From Kalmusia sp. IMI 367209 (Eukaryota > Ascomycota > Dothideomycetes > Pleosporales > Didymosphaeriaceae), in contig JAPEUQ010000002.1 of assembly GCA_027946365.1 (NCBI GenBank), positions 3,955,620 to 4,019,619 on the forward strand: a DNA stretch of 64,000 nt, in the 5' to 3' direction. A model generated the notes under the pieces. The model saw only the letters and a list, made by a program, of their open reading frames with translations. It did no database searches and had not been told where the DNA came from. Shown one piece after another: positions 22,751-32,429 of this stretch; position 1 is the first letter of the stretch, and each line of letters opens with the position of its first letter. The position numbers were made by a program, and so were the translations under genes.

Positions 22751-23310
22751 AGATTAATAAACGCACCTGTAAGTTTTTAGATATATATTAATAAGGTACT
22801 AGTATAGTACCTAGACTATATATATATTATATATCTAGATAATATATTTATCTATATTTATAATAAGGATATTATACTCTACTAGTATACTATACGCTCT
22901 ATACTTAATTATTATAAAAAGCTAAGCTTTTTATTAATTTAGGAAGTATATATTTATCTTAGATAATATATATTTCCTTAACTTTATTATTAGTACGTGA
23001 GGTATCTACGCGGATTCTATATATATAAAGATAATAATTAGATAACTATAATTAATAAATATTAAAGAACTCTAGTTATTTCTAAAATTTATAAATTTCT
23101 ATTAATATTTTATTAAAAATTATATAAAAGAAACCGCTCCTCTATTAGATTTACTAAAGAAAGAATAAAAACTCTAATAGAATATAAAAGCTAAGAGTAT
23201 CTTTAAAAGACTTAAAGAGCGCTTTTTAAGTATATCTATTTTATGTTACTTTAACCCTACACTTACTATTTAATTAGAGATAGATATATCTACTTTTATA
23301 ATCTCTAGTA
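22751..23310 (+). pseudogene. Element D reverse transcriptase/RNase H remnant
   Basis: In one frame, with TAG stops replacing Gln codons, the sequence reads RLINAPVSF, then IYINKVLV, then IIYLDNIFIY. This is the Gypsy RT core, with the catalytic YLDD changed to YLDN (22832-22843) by a G-to-A change. Further on, LCYFNPTLTI and LEIDISTFIISSILL match the start of RNase H, with the usual ETD triad as EID. It is not functional. Confidence 0.85.
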
Positions 23311-24347
23311 TCCTATTATAGCTATTTAAAGATTAAAATGGTATCTAGTTACTTTACTTTAAGAAAACTTTAAGCTATAGAGCTTAATTATAAAGTTTAT
23401 AACCTTAAGCTTTTTACTATTATTTACTATTTTAAATAGTGGAGATATTATTTAGATAACGCATAGTATACTATTTAGATACTAAGTAACTATAATAATT
23501 TACGTAGTATATATACTATATAGAAACTAAGCCTATAATAAGTGTTAGGTAATATACCTAATAGCTTTTAATTTTAAGGTAGAATACTGTCTAGGAAAAA
23601 TAAATCCTATAGATAGGTTATTAAGAAGGATAGATTATATATGTTATAGAATCTATTACTAATCTATTTATTATCTATCCTATAGAATAAGTTACTATTA
23701 AGGGATAAATATAGTAGAATGAGAAAATCTATAAATAAGTTTAGCTTATTAGGCGTATATAAGATATATATAATTAATATTTATAATTTATAAAGGACCC
23801 TACTATTAATACTATAGTATATATACTATATATACTATATTTACTAGTTAGGTGTTGGTTAGTAGTAAACCTATAATAGTAGAATTTAATCTACTTACTA
23901 AGATAAAATAGTTCTAGTAGAAAATATCTTTACTATTAAACATATTACCCGCTTAGCGAGTAAGAATAGTATTTAAAAATATAAAAGGCGTATATTTAGT
24001 ATCTTAATAAAAGGAAGTCTTAAGATATAATAGTAGATTATATATTCTAAATAAACTAGCTATTAGATAAGAGATTTTATTTCAGAACTATAATACGCGT
24101 ATAATAGACTATTTTAGCGTATATAAAATACTTAAGCTTATTAAAAGGACCTACTATTAGTCTAGTATAAGTTAAGACGTTTAGAAATATATAAGAATAT
24201 ATACTATTTACTAAAGGAGTAAAGCTCTAAGATATAATAAATATAATAAATTAGTATCTTTATTAATTTAGGGATATTTTTAAAAAGTTTTACTAGACTT
24301 TATTATAGAATTATCTCTAGCTAAGGATTATATAAATTATATCTTTA

Positions 24348-24359
24348 ATATAATCCTAG
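24348..24359. repeat. Target-site duplication, left copy (element H)
   Basis: ATATAATCCTAG, repeated at 25581-25592. The true duplication may be a few bases shorter because the element ends in AT-rich bases. Confidence 0.75.
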
Positions 24360-25580
24360 GGCCGCACTAGTTCCCTTGGAACAGTGTTGGTCACCTTTTT
24401 TAAAATCTTCTGAATCCTTTTACATTTGATGTTGGCGTAGACTTTGTTGATAGTCGCTCTGACCCAGCGACTGAATCTAGTCTGCACAGCTGCCCGACCT
24501 TGCAACAGCTTGAGCTTCGCTTGCTCAAGCGCCTTCGCAACCCGAAAACATACAAAACTACTGTAAGCTCCACGCCCAAAAAAAGTTCACTCATTCCATG
24601 CACAGCAACCTGGATGTCCACCGCCTTGTCGCCGTCGCCATTCGAGCAGCGCGCCTAGTCCAACCTCGCTGCGCCAAGGAGGATCTCGCGCATCCAGGCG
24701 ACGCTCTCATCACCCAACAACTTGCAGATGAACTCCTGGTCATCGCTTCCCATCACCAGAACGGCACCTTCAGCACTCACCCGGCGTGCAACACCCCAAA
24801 GCTCCTGTCCCTGCAGCGGCGCTACGTACCCATCGGGGGTGACTGCGTCCGCGTTCTTCAGGTTTGCTATCGCCATCCACCCTAGCTCATACACCTCGAG
24901 CGCCTGCTCCATGTTCAAGCACAGGGTCTCCTGCTGCCCTCCCTTATGCTGCCTTTCGATCATTTCGCGGACTAGGCGGACAATCCTGTGGTCTTCATAC
25001 AACGTGGCTATCTCTGACCGGACTCTATGTGCGTATCGTGCGGAATCTGCGAGGGCTCTGACGTACGCGTCATCGTCCGTGGGAAAGACAGCAGGACTGG
25101 CAGTAGTGGACGGTTGGGCGGCAAGGTCAATTTCGACGCGCATGTTTTTCGTAGGCAAAGCAGAAGCTAGACAATGTGTGAGCGGCAGTCGTCAATACAA
25201 GATCGCGCTGCTCGCGCGGCGTACCTGGCCTGGTGGAGAAGAAGGAGAACATTGCGAGGTGGAGAGATTGCTATTTGCGATAATTTGTTGACGAAGGGAG
25301 GACTGCAACTCAACATGGCTGCCACCATGATGGGCCTGTCCTCAACGGACGGTACGCGTACCGTGTCCTTTCTCTTTGTTTGAGTTGAACAACTTTCGAT
25401 TGGAGCGTGCGCCAAGCCTTGCTCGATGATCTAATCAGCTTGGCGGGAGCGCAACACCTTTATTGTCACCACCTTTAACACGCCTTTCATGTTAATAAGC
25501 AGGAGGGAACCGCTGCTATCTTTTTTAGTTTGCTATCTTTCAAAACTACGTACAATCTTTCGATGCTCAGTAATACATAT
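24360..25580 (-). mobile_element. Element H: unmutated 1.2 kb mobile element inside RIP-mutated DNA
   Basis: This is a GC-normal island with sharp borders inside the integrase of D, flanked by the 12-mer ATATAATCCTAG on both sides. A RIP-mutated second copy (H-prime) has the same two ends: GCCGCACTAGTTCCC on the left, and CTACGTACAATCTTTCGATGC followed by CAGTAATA on the right. H-prime is itself bordered by AT repeats, which fits insertion at AT-rich targets. There is no terminal inverted repeat, LTR or poly(A) tail. It carries one intact intron-containing gene on the minus strand (24655-25252) and no transposase, reverse transcriptase or recombinase that I can recognise, so it is either non-autonomous or of a type unknown to me. 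Confidence 0.8.
24655..25252 (-). CDS. Unrecognised 179-residue protein carried by element H
   Basis: Two exons on the minus strand, 25252-25225 and 25166-24655, are joined across a 58-nt intron with donor GTACGC and acceptor TCTAG. The protein starts MFSFFSTRPASALPTKNM. Without the first exon the frame has no ATG in a sensible place. I do not recognise the family. The central part (about residues 50-110) looks helical, with DDDAYVRALADSARYAHRV and IVRLVREMIERQHKGG, and is followed by MEQALEVYELGWMAIANL. The C-terminus ends WMREILLGAARLD. There is no signal peptide, membrane helix, zinc motif or DDE/HUH/YR-type catalytic pattern. It is the only intact gene in the AT-rich block. A destroyed copy lies in H-prime. 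It could be the element's own protein or a captured host gene; the second exists in many transposons. Confidence 0.7.
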
Positions 25581-25592
25581 ATATAATCCTAG
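25581..25592. repeat. Target-site duplication, right copy (element H)
   Basis: ATATAATCCTAG, identical to 24348-24359. It continues directly into the integrase frame of D (ATA ATC CTA GTA ATT). Confidence 0.75.
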
Positions 25593-27960
25593 TAATTATA
25601 TACTATTTCTCTAAAATGGCTATCTATATCCTAATATTAAAGTTATAGGATATAAGATAATTTATTAATATCTATTTTAAGAAGGTTATCCTAAAGTTTA
25701 GTATATAGAAAGGTATTATATTAAATAGAAAATCTATCTTCACCTCTATATTTTAGATAGAAATATACTACTAACTATAGATAAAGTGTAGGTTAAGCAT
25801 CACCTTCTATCTATAAATAGATAGATAAATAGAACGCTAGAATTAGACCTTAGAATAGTATCTATAAATATTTATATTAACTTTATAGGAGAACTAGATT
25901 ATATTACTATTAATAGTCTAATTTATTTATAATAACTTTATATATAAATCTATAAAGATAACGCCATTCTATACTATATATAGAAAGTACCCTATCCTTA
26001 TAATACCTCCTATAGATAGTAGATAAGAGGAGGAGATACCAGATATAGTTAATAGAATAAAATATATATATAGTATAAAAGTATTACTTATAGAATATCT
26101 TTAAATAGTCTAAGAATATTAGAGTTAATATTATAATAAGAAGTATAAACTAGAGTCCTTCTACTAAAAAGACCTAGTATTACTAAGTATAAAATATATT
26201 TATATATTTTATTAACCTAGTAAAAGCTTTTTAGTAAGTTTATTAAACCTTTTAAATATAAGATATAGTTAGAACGTAGGTATATTACTTACTCCTTCTA
26301 TCTAACTATTATATTTATAACGTCTTCTATGTTTTACTCCTTAAACGTTAAAAGCTAAGATAAGAATAAAAAAGATAACACCCTACTACTAGAGGTTATA
26401 TCTAAAGGAGAAGAAATCTAGAAAATAGAAAAAAATTCTAGTAAGAAAGATAAAAAAGAATAATGATAATATCTACTCTACTAGAAAGACTATAATAAAT
26501 CTTAGGATACTTAGACTCTAGAAGCGGATTTAAAAATATAAATAAGCTAGTATAGACTTTTAAATAGAAGAAAGGATCTTTATCTATAAGAAAGAAGTTA
26601 AGAGCATAAAAGATATATATAAGATATAACTATTAAATATAATTATTTAGGAACTATATAATTTATAGGGTATCTACTTAAAATATAAATACTAGAAGAT
26701 AGAAAAGAAAAGATAAGCTTTACTAGAGATCTATATTTTATATATACTAAGTACTTTACTTAGTATTATTACTACTATTAACTATCTTTTATTATCTATC
26801 ATCTTATTAATTATATCTTTAATTAACTACTTAAGTAGATCTACTAAGATACTATTATTATTATTATTATTATTATTATTAGAGTTATTTTAACCGCCAC
26901 TCTAACCTGCCGCCTAAGTGGCCTAAAGGGCCTAGACTATAGTATTAGTCTAAAAGATATTAGTATACGCTCTAAGTATATTTAAAGTATAAATATACTA
27001 ATTCTTATATAATAAAAATAAGACTAGCTAAAACTTTAAAAGTAGTAGTAATATAGCACTATTTCTAAAAAATTAGACTAAGAAATTAAGAACTTATAGT
27101 AGAAACTTAGGTGGCTAAATCTATTAGAGTTCTAAAATATACTATAATACGCCTATAGTTTACTAACTCTAAGTTAAACTACTTCTAGGCCTATATAAAC
27201 TTTATATCTTAAGTTTAAATCTCTAGATTAGTTTTATAAGTAGCTATAGCTAAAATATTAGTAATAGTGATACGGTATTAGTTATAAAGCTTATAAAAAT
27301 AATTTAAGTAGTTATTTATTATTACTAGTATTTATAAATATTAGCTAAGATGTATATATAGTATATAACCTATATAATCTACTAAGATATAGTTACCCTA
27401 ATTACTATTTTTATAATATTTATAATAGTATTCTTTAGACTTCTTATAATTATCTAGTAGCTTAACTAGACTTTATATATAATATATATAAGTTATAATA
27501 AGAGTGACTTAGTTAGTATACTTAATGATAATACTCTATATAAAATTATATATATTATATAATATAGTCTTCTTAATATACTTAGAGAGTAGATAATAGA
27601 TTATAATAATTAATTTAGGGTAAGTGAGTCATATGCGCTTTATATATACTAAAATAGTATATATATAGTATTAAAAATAAAAAGATTAATATAATATTAT
27701 AATAAGATTAAAATAAAAGAAATTATTTATTTATATTATAGACTTACCACTACGTAGGCGAGATCTTAAAAATAAAAGATATAAAATCTTAATATAATAA
27801 TATATATACTATATCTATTATAAATATAGTATATACGTAGTATATATCTATAGTATATATAGGAAACACTAATACTATAAATACTCTTTTTTCTTTCCTA
27901 TAAGGTGAGGTTTTTATTAAGGCTATAGTAGCTGTAAGGACTATAGCTAAAGGGAGAGAT

Positions 27961-28189
27961 TCTATAATAAGAATATTATAAAGTTATTATAGTATTAAGA
28001 TATATTATACTAAGATTAATAGGGTCTAGTGCGTTAAGAAAACTAAGTAAATAAGCTATATAAAATCTACGCTACGCGTTTATTTTAGGAATATTAAGTA
28101 TTATTTACTTAATATAACTAGAGTTATCCTTTTACTATTAATTTTAGTGTAAAGTATATACTATTATCTATAACTAGACCTTATATAAT
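27961..28189 (+). repeat. 3-prime LTR of element D
   Basis: Direct repeat of 20360-20588. Differences between the two are C/T or G/A transitions. It follows a purine-rich tract. Confidence 0.8.
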
Positions 28190-28378
28190 CTTATAATCTA
28201 ATCTAATAATTAAATCTAATAATCTAATAAGTCTAGTAGAAATATAATATCCTTACTATTAATATCTTTTAAAATATCTTTTATGTTAGAAAGTAGAAGG
28301 GAATTATTATTATCTTTTTAAATTTACTATTCTTTAAACTACGTACCATCTTTTGATGATGAGTAATATATATATATA
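28190..28378. mobile_element. H-prime, right part
   Basis: Matches 25435-25575 of element H in RIP-mutated form, for example AAACTACGTACCATCTTTTGATG against AAACTACGTACAATCTTTCGATG. It ends in a TA-repeat that mirrors the one before 19295, as expected for the target duplication of H-prime. Confidence 0.75.
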
Positions 28379-28936
28379 TATATAAAGTCTAGTCTAAAGT
28401 AGTTATATTATATAAAGATTATAGGATTATCTACTAAGTTTATAAAATAGTTAAAAGGTATAAAGAGAAGATATCATGTCTAAATATAGAGTAGGCACTT
28501 AAGGTATATAAGTTAGGGTGGATGGTAATAGTAAACCATGAAGATTCTATTTTTAACTAATTATAGCTGGAATTAAAATACTCATTACTCAGAGCAGCGG
28601 GTAGGAGTTATAAACGGAAGGATGCCATGAATAATAATCTTGGTCATTGTTTCGTAGTACTACCCATGGCTAGGCTACTTTTCTTGTCTATTTATGCACT
28701 TTATCAGATTTGGTACGGCTTTATAATATAACTATGAGTTGCATTGAAAATAGATGTAATTTTTCAACTCTTGTGAGCATTTGATTTGAAAATCTAGCAC
28801 AATAATTTGAACGTTCTCATTATGCCTGCGCATCATCTAGCCATGATTGCGCAGAAACATCTAACAAATGCAATAGCATCGTTCATTGTTGGACAATATA
28901 ACTCTCGCAAAAGGTGTACAACCTTTGTACTGCCCC
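28379..28936. other. End of AT-rich block and intergenic DNA
   Basis: RIP-type composition fades between about 28400 and 28560. The rest is ordinary intergenic DNA downstream of the minus-strand regulator gene. No gene is seen. Confidence 0.5.
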
Positions 28937-30219
28937 TCACGGTGGGATCCACCCGGCAACTTCCATTGGCCACCTAACATGTACCCGATCCTCGTCCCTT
29001 AAAATCCCCCATATACCCCCAAGTACATGATACGTCCAGCCCTTCATGTACCAAAATCCCTCCATATCGTTCATCAATAGTGCAAAATGGGCGTAAATGA
29101 CCAACGGGACAGCATCATGTCTCTGTAGCGCCTCTAGAAATTCATCTTCCATCTTGTATAGCCACGCAAACACGACGTGATATTCGCTGTCCACTCCACC
29201 ATACCGATTGGTATAACACTCGAGCAGAATACTATGCGCACCGAGATTGAATTCTTTCATAGATGGTTCGGAGGCATAGATTATATAATCCCGCAGCTCG
29301 GCGAGCGGTTCTTCGTATTGCAAGGGGGGGTTGAATTCTGGGAGGGGTTTCCCTTTAGCACGGATATTCGGTGCCCGTGAACGCGTGAAGTTGTCGTAAC
29401 CCATTGTCTCAAACGTAGTCCGTATACCGCGAAACATGATAAGCCACTGGGAGCGACCCGTTTCGCCGAAGGCGAGGTACTCGCCTGGCTGGGGACCGCG
29501 GGCCCAAGCAATGAAACAGATCAGCTGTACAGACAACAAAACTGCGTCGCAGTTATCTTGGTGGATATGAGAGAGCTCGGAGGTGACCGTAGGAAGAGCG
29601 GTGGCGTAGTGGTGATCTGCAAGGGCGATGTAGTAGTCCTGACGTTGGGGGCGAAAGCGTGCGAGGTGAATTGCTGTGATTGTGAAGATAAGGCGTAGGA
29701 CGTGGGAGTGCTGGAGGGCAATTTCGGTGACTTGAGTGCGCCAAAAAGTGACGCCTGCTGTTTGGGCGGAGACTGTGGTGCTGGTCGATGTGGTCCAGTG
29801 ATACATGAGTTCTATATCATTCACGTTCAACTGACCGAATGGAGTTGATGAGGCCGGTGCTTCAGAGGGACTTGTAGGTGTTGTGACCTGTGTAGAGGAA
29901 GGCGGGACTACTGTGGGAAGATAGTCGCATCGTACTTGTCGGTTTCGGCAATTTATGCATTCTGGCTTTCGCTCGTCGCACTGTAAGACGGTGAGCACGC
30001 GAGTAAATCACGTGCCAAGATAATTACCTTGATCCGCCGTATCTTGCAATTCTTGCATCCGAATCGTGACTTGCGATGCGCCCGGCGCTTGATCGATTTA
30101 TCTTCGACGCACGTTGCAGCGCCGTCTATAGTAGACTGCTGACGCGGATGAGCCTCAACGAGGTCGTTGCCCTCGGGCGAATCGGCGTGTTGATCGGGTG
30201 TTGGGAGCGCATCGCTCAT
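28937..30219 (-). CDS. Zn2Cys6 transcription factor (Fungal_trans_2-like)
   Basis: Two exons, 30219-30028 and 29980-28937, give 411 residues. The 47-nt intron (donor GTAATT, acceptor TTACAG) falls inside the zinc cluster, between Lys64 and Cys65, and its removal is needed to complete the cluster. The six cysteines are C55, C58, C65, C72, C75 and C82 with spacing 2-6-6-2-6, inside a basic region (KRRAHRKSRFGCKNCKIRR). This is the GAL4-type DNA-binding domain. A Ser/Thr/Pro linker follows (88-115), then a helical region beginning ELMYHWTTSTS with HVLRLIFTITAIHLARF, typical of C6 regulators with the Fungal_trans_2 domain such as sterol-uptake-control-like proteins. Targets are unknown. It shares a 390-bp divergent promoter with the 30610 membrane protein, which may be a target, though this is inference from position only. 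Confidence 0.9.
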
Positions 30220-30609
30220 TTTGTAACATCTGAGATGAGAGGCTTGGCGGAGGGAAAACGAGGAGCGCGAGTACGAGTGGATACGCCCTCCGCCGCGGTA
30301 TTTGAATAGCCATCTGCAACACGCGTTCAAATTTCAAAGGAGCAGGTGCACTAAGCCTAGATCCGTAGTGCTTGCTTGATCCACTTGGCGGAAGTGATAT
30401 GGAGCAGGCTGCGCAGCTGCGTATCGGTGCGCTTCCGTATCTAGGCGTATTCGGCCCGACTATCAAAAATGAATTTGGAAGCAAGTGGACACAATGGTTC
30501 GACCATCCTAATTTAGGGTAGATATGGAAAAATATAATAGAATCTAAAATCCCTTTACTAAACTTTTCAAGTTTGTTTTGTACCACCCTTCAGCTCCTCC
30601 CTCTCCACA
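30220..30609. promoter_or_regulatory. Divergent promoter between regulator and MARVEL protein genes
   Basis: A 390-bp gap lies between two start codons on opposite strands, too short for separate long promoters. I did not find a clear operator such as an inverted CGG pair. Confidence 0.5.
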
Positions 30610-31314
30610 ATGGCCCCTAAAGAAGTTCTTACAGCTAGTCGCTCGCATTGCGCTGTGCCTGATTCAATATATCACGAACAGCCCCAGAAGAATATGTCGC
30701 CGAAAACAACATTTCAATCTGCTATATATGCACGCCTTGACAATCCACTCACCAGCCTCTTCCGCCTCGGTGTCCGCATCTTGGAACTCGCCTTCGCTCT
30801 CGGCTCCGGCATATCCTACGCCATCGAATTATCCCACGGTAACACTGGTTCGGCATTTATCTACTCTCAAGTAGTATTTGCTCTCAGTATCATCACACTA
30901 GTTATCGATGCTGTTACCCTGCGGTCATACCGACTGACCTTCATCGTGGAATCCACCCTTTGCGTCCTGTGGCTTGCATTGTTCGGTCTATTCTACACCA
31001 TTTACCTATCGAAAGATCAGGTGAATCCTACCTTTCGAGATGTAAACTTTGGTCGCATGAAGAAAGTGGTGTGGTTGGATATGATTAATTTCCTGCTTTG
31101 GCTGGCGAGCGCTTTATTTTCGACATTGATGTGCTGCTCGGGCATCAAGGGCATGATCAAGGGAAAATTAGAGCGCAGGAAGTTGAAGAAGACGAGTCAT
31201 AGTCAAACAGAGACCTCTGATATGGAAGAAGGGGTTCTTCGCGAGAAGACGCGTGATCGTCCTGCTCAGCGGTTGCCATTGTATGAAGAGATAGTCGTGG
31301 CTTCAAGAACGTGA
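30610..31314 (+). CDS. Four-helix membrane protein, MARVEL-domain type
   Basis: Single exon, 234 residues, start ATG in good context (CCACAATGG); a second in-frame ATG at 30694 could also be used. Four hydrophobic helices are visible at about 52-74, 82-104, 109-133 and 153-177, with short loops and a long charged cytosolic tail (180-234, with ERRKLKK and a PLYEE motif). The order, spacing and the Arg/Glu at the start of helix 1 (RLGVRILELAFALGSG) fit fungal MARVEL-like proteins, which sit in the plasma membrane or secretory vesicles and organise membrane subdomains. The exact role of this protein is unknown. It is divergent from the Zn2Cys6 gene. Confidence 0.8.
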   Translation: MAPKEVLTASRSHCAVPDSIYHEQPQKNMSPKTTFQSAIYARLDNPLTSLFRLGVRILELAFALGSGISYAIELSHGNTGSAFIYSQVVFALSIITLVIDAVTLRSYRLTFIVESTLCVLWLALFGLFYTIYLSKDQVNPTFRDVNFGRMKKVVWLDMINFLLWLASALFSTLMCCSGIKGMIKGKLERRKLKKTSHSQTETSDMEEGVLREKTRDRPAQRLPLYEEIVVASRT

Positions 31315-32429
31315 TAGGCAAGGAGGGGAGTTAACTCTTCATTTCAGCGCATTACGAAAAGCCTCTTTTTTAGCGAAACGCAATTGAGACGTGCTGAGTT
31401 CGCGATCCAGAAAGGTCCTAGAGACGTCGTACTCGCGAAAGGCTAGAAGAAGGATCGTTTCGGGAACAGAACGTGTCTTTGAATGCGAAATTCTTTTTTA
31501 GAACTTGTAGTTGTATATGAACAAAAAGAAATGAGAGCAGAGTACGACAGTGGTTCGACCTCAGGCGTTTCATTGAACTCGTAATCTCGATGTGACGTAA
31601 GCCACTTGTCAGTGAGGGTGAGTTCTAGACCCCTTCCCGAGCGTCTTGAGCTCGGATACATACTAATAGGTAGTGCCCGTGGTGCTAATCGCTATCTATC
31701 AACGCTCGTGCGCAGCTAGAGGACAAGAGTTTGAAGAATTTCGTCTTATGTGTCATTGTTCCGGGTAATTAGGCACATAAATACATCCCCGAGCTTTTGT
31801 CTCGGTGCTCACTGATGCCGCGTATTGTAGACAACATTCCCCTCCCTCCTTGATATATCTCAAACCAGGACCGGCTATCTGCTCCACTGGCAATTTGCTC
31901 GGATCATAAGAGACGAAGGACTTCGATTCCATACGACAGATTGGACTTGCTTAAGTATTCCATGACAGTTTCAGGGAGTGTTTTGTTGGCAGATTGCTTA
32001 GAAATGTTGAAATCACTGTTGGCGGTGCTTTATGTACATAATACATGCAAGCTCGTCTGTACTAGAAAGGGACATTCTTGCCGTCGTCGGTTCGTTCTGC
32101 GACAAGTGTTCTCCAAAGACGATGAGATGTAATTGACATTATCCCGGGCATTCCATCTCAACATTGCCAATTTCTTATCTGTGATGATACTATCAACCAC
32201 GCGAGATGAAATTGGCAGGAGACGATATGACTCAATGCAACCCGTATACAATGTTTCTGTAGACACCTTTGGTTTTGATAGACCTAATTTTGAAGCTTGC
32301 TGAGTGACTTAGATGCGTTCAATTGTAGAGAAACAGACATCTGCGGTTGCAATCGACGAGGTTCACAAAGTCTTTTGAACGTCATATTCGTTGAAGCGTG
32401 TCACCACAGCCCTTCCTCGACACGCACTC
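31315..32429. other. Intergenic stretch, no supported gene
   Basis: A few 60-80 codon frames without domains. Minus-strand frame 32030-32266 could be further debris of the neighbouring HET gene, but I cannot support it. Confidence 0.4.

Larger units (their letters stand above)
24297..25660 (+). pseudogene. Element D integrase remnant, split by H
   Basis: Upstream of H the frame reads DFIIELSLAKDYINYIFNII. Downstream, starting in the duplicated 12 bp, it reads IILVIIYYFSKMAIY. Joined, these give the integrase core around the second catalytic Asp (YYFSKMA, where the conserved DRFSKM has become YYFSKM). This fixes the orientation of D and shows that H sits in former coding sequence. Confidence 0.85.
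20360..28189 (+). mobile_element. Gypsy-type LTR retrotransposon D, RIP-mutated, containing element H
   Basis: Near-identical LTRs of about 229 bp lie at both ends (20360-20588 and 27961-28189), and a purine tract (AAAGGGAGAGA) stands just before the 3-prime LTR. The plus strand holds remnants in Gypsy order: a gag-like coiled coil (near 20750), reverse transcriptase (22751-22860, reading RLINAPVSF then IIYLDN), RNase H (23250-23310, FNPTLTI then LEID) and integrase (24297 onwards, DFIIELSLAKDY). Stops are mostly TAG or TAA from CAG/CAA or TGG codons. The integrase is split by H and resumes at 25593 with VIIYYFSKMAIY. The element inserted inside H-prime. Confidence 0.85.

Noticed and set aside
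24357..24560. A second minus-strand frame in element H containing KALEQAKLKLLQGR and VQTRFSRWVRATINKVYA, read to a TAG
   Set aside because: It looks protein-like, but it has no start (a TGA lies shortly upstream), no intron with proper borders joining it to the 179-residue gene, and its stop falls in the duplicated target sequence. It could be the remnant of a second gene. I did not list it as a CDS.
24360..25580. Terminal inverted repeats or helitron-type ends for element H
   Set aside because: The left end (GCCGCACTAGTTCCC) and the reverse complement of the right end (GTATTACTGAGCATC) do not match. No TC start with a hairpin and CTRR end could be set convincingly, and helitrons do not make 12-bp duplications.
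24360..25580. The GC-normal island as recent horizontal transfer
   Set aside because: The RIP-mutated twin in the same window shows that the sequence was already resident, so a fresh local transposition explains it better.
18700..28540. AT-rich block as a centromere or mitochondrial insert
   Set aside because: Paired unmutated copies show that the AT-richness comes from C-to-T changes in transposons. No mitochondrial gene is visible.
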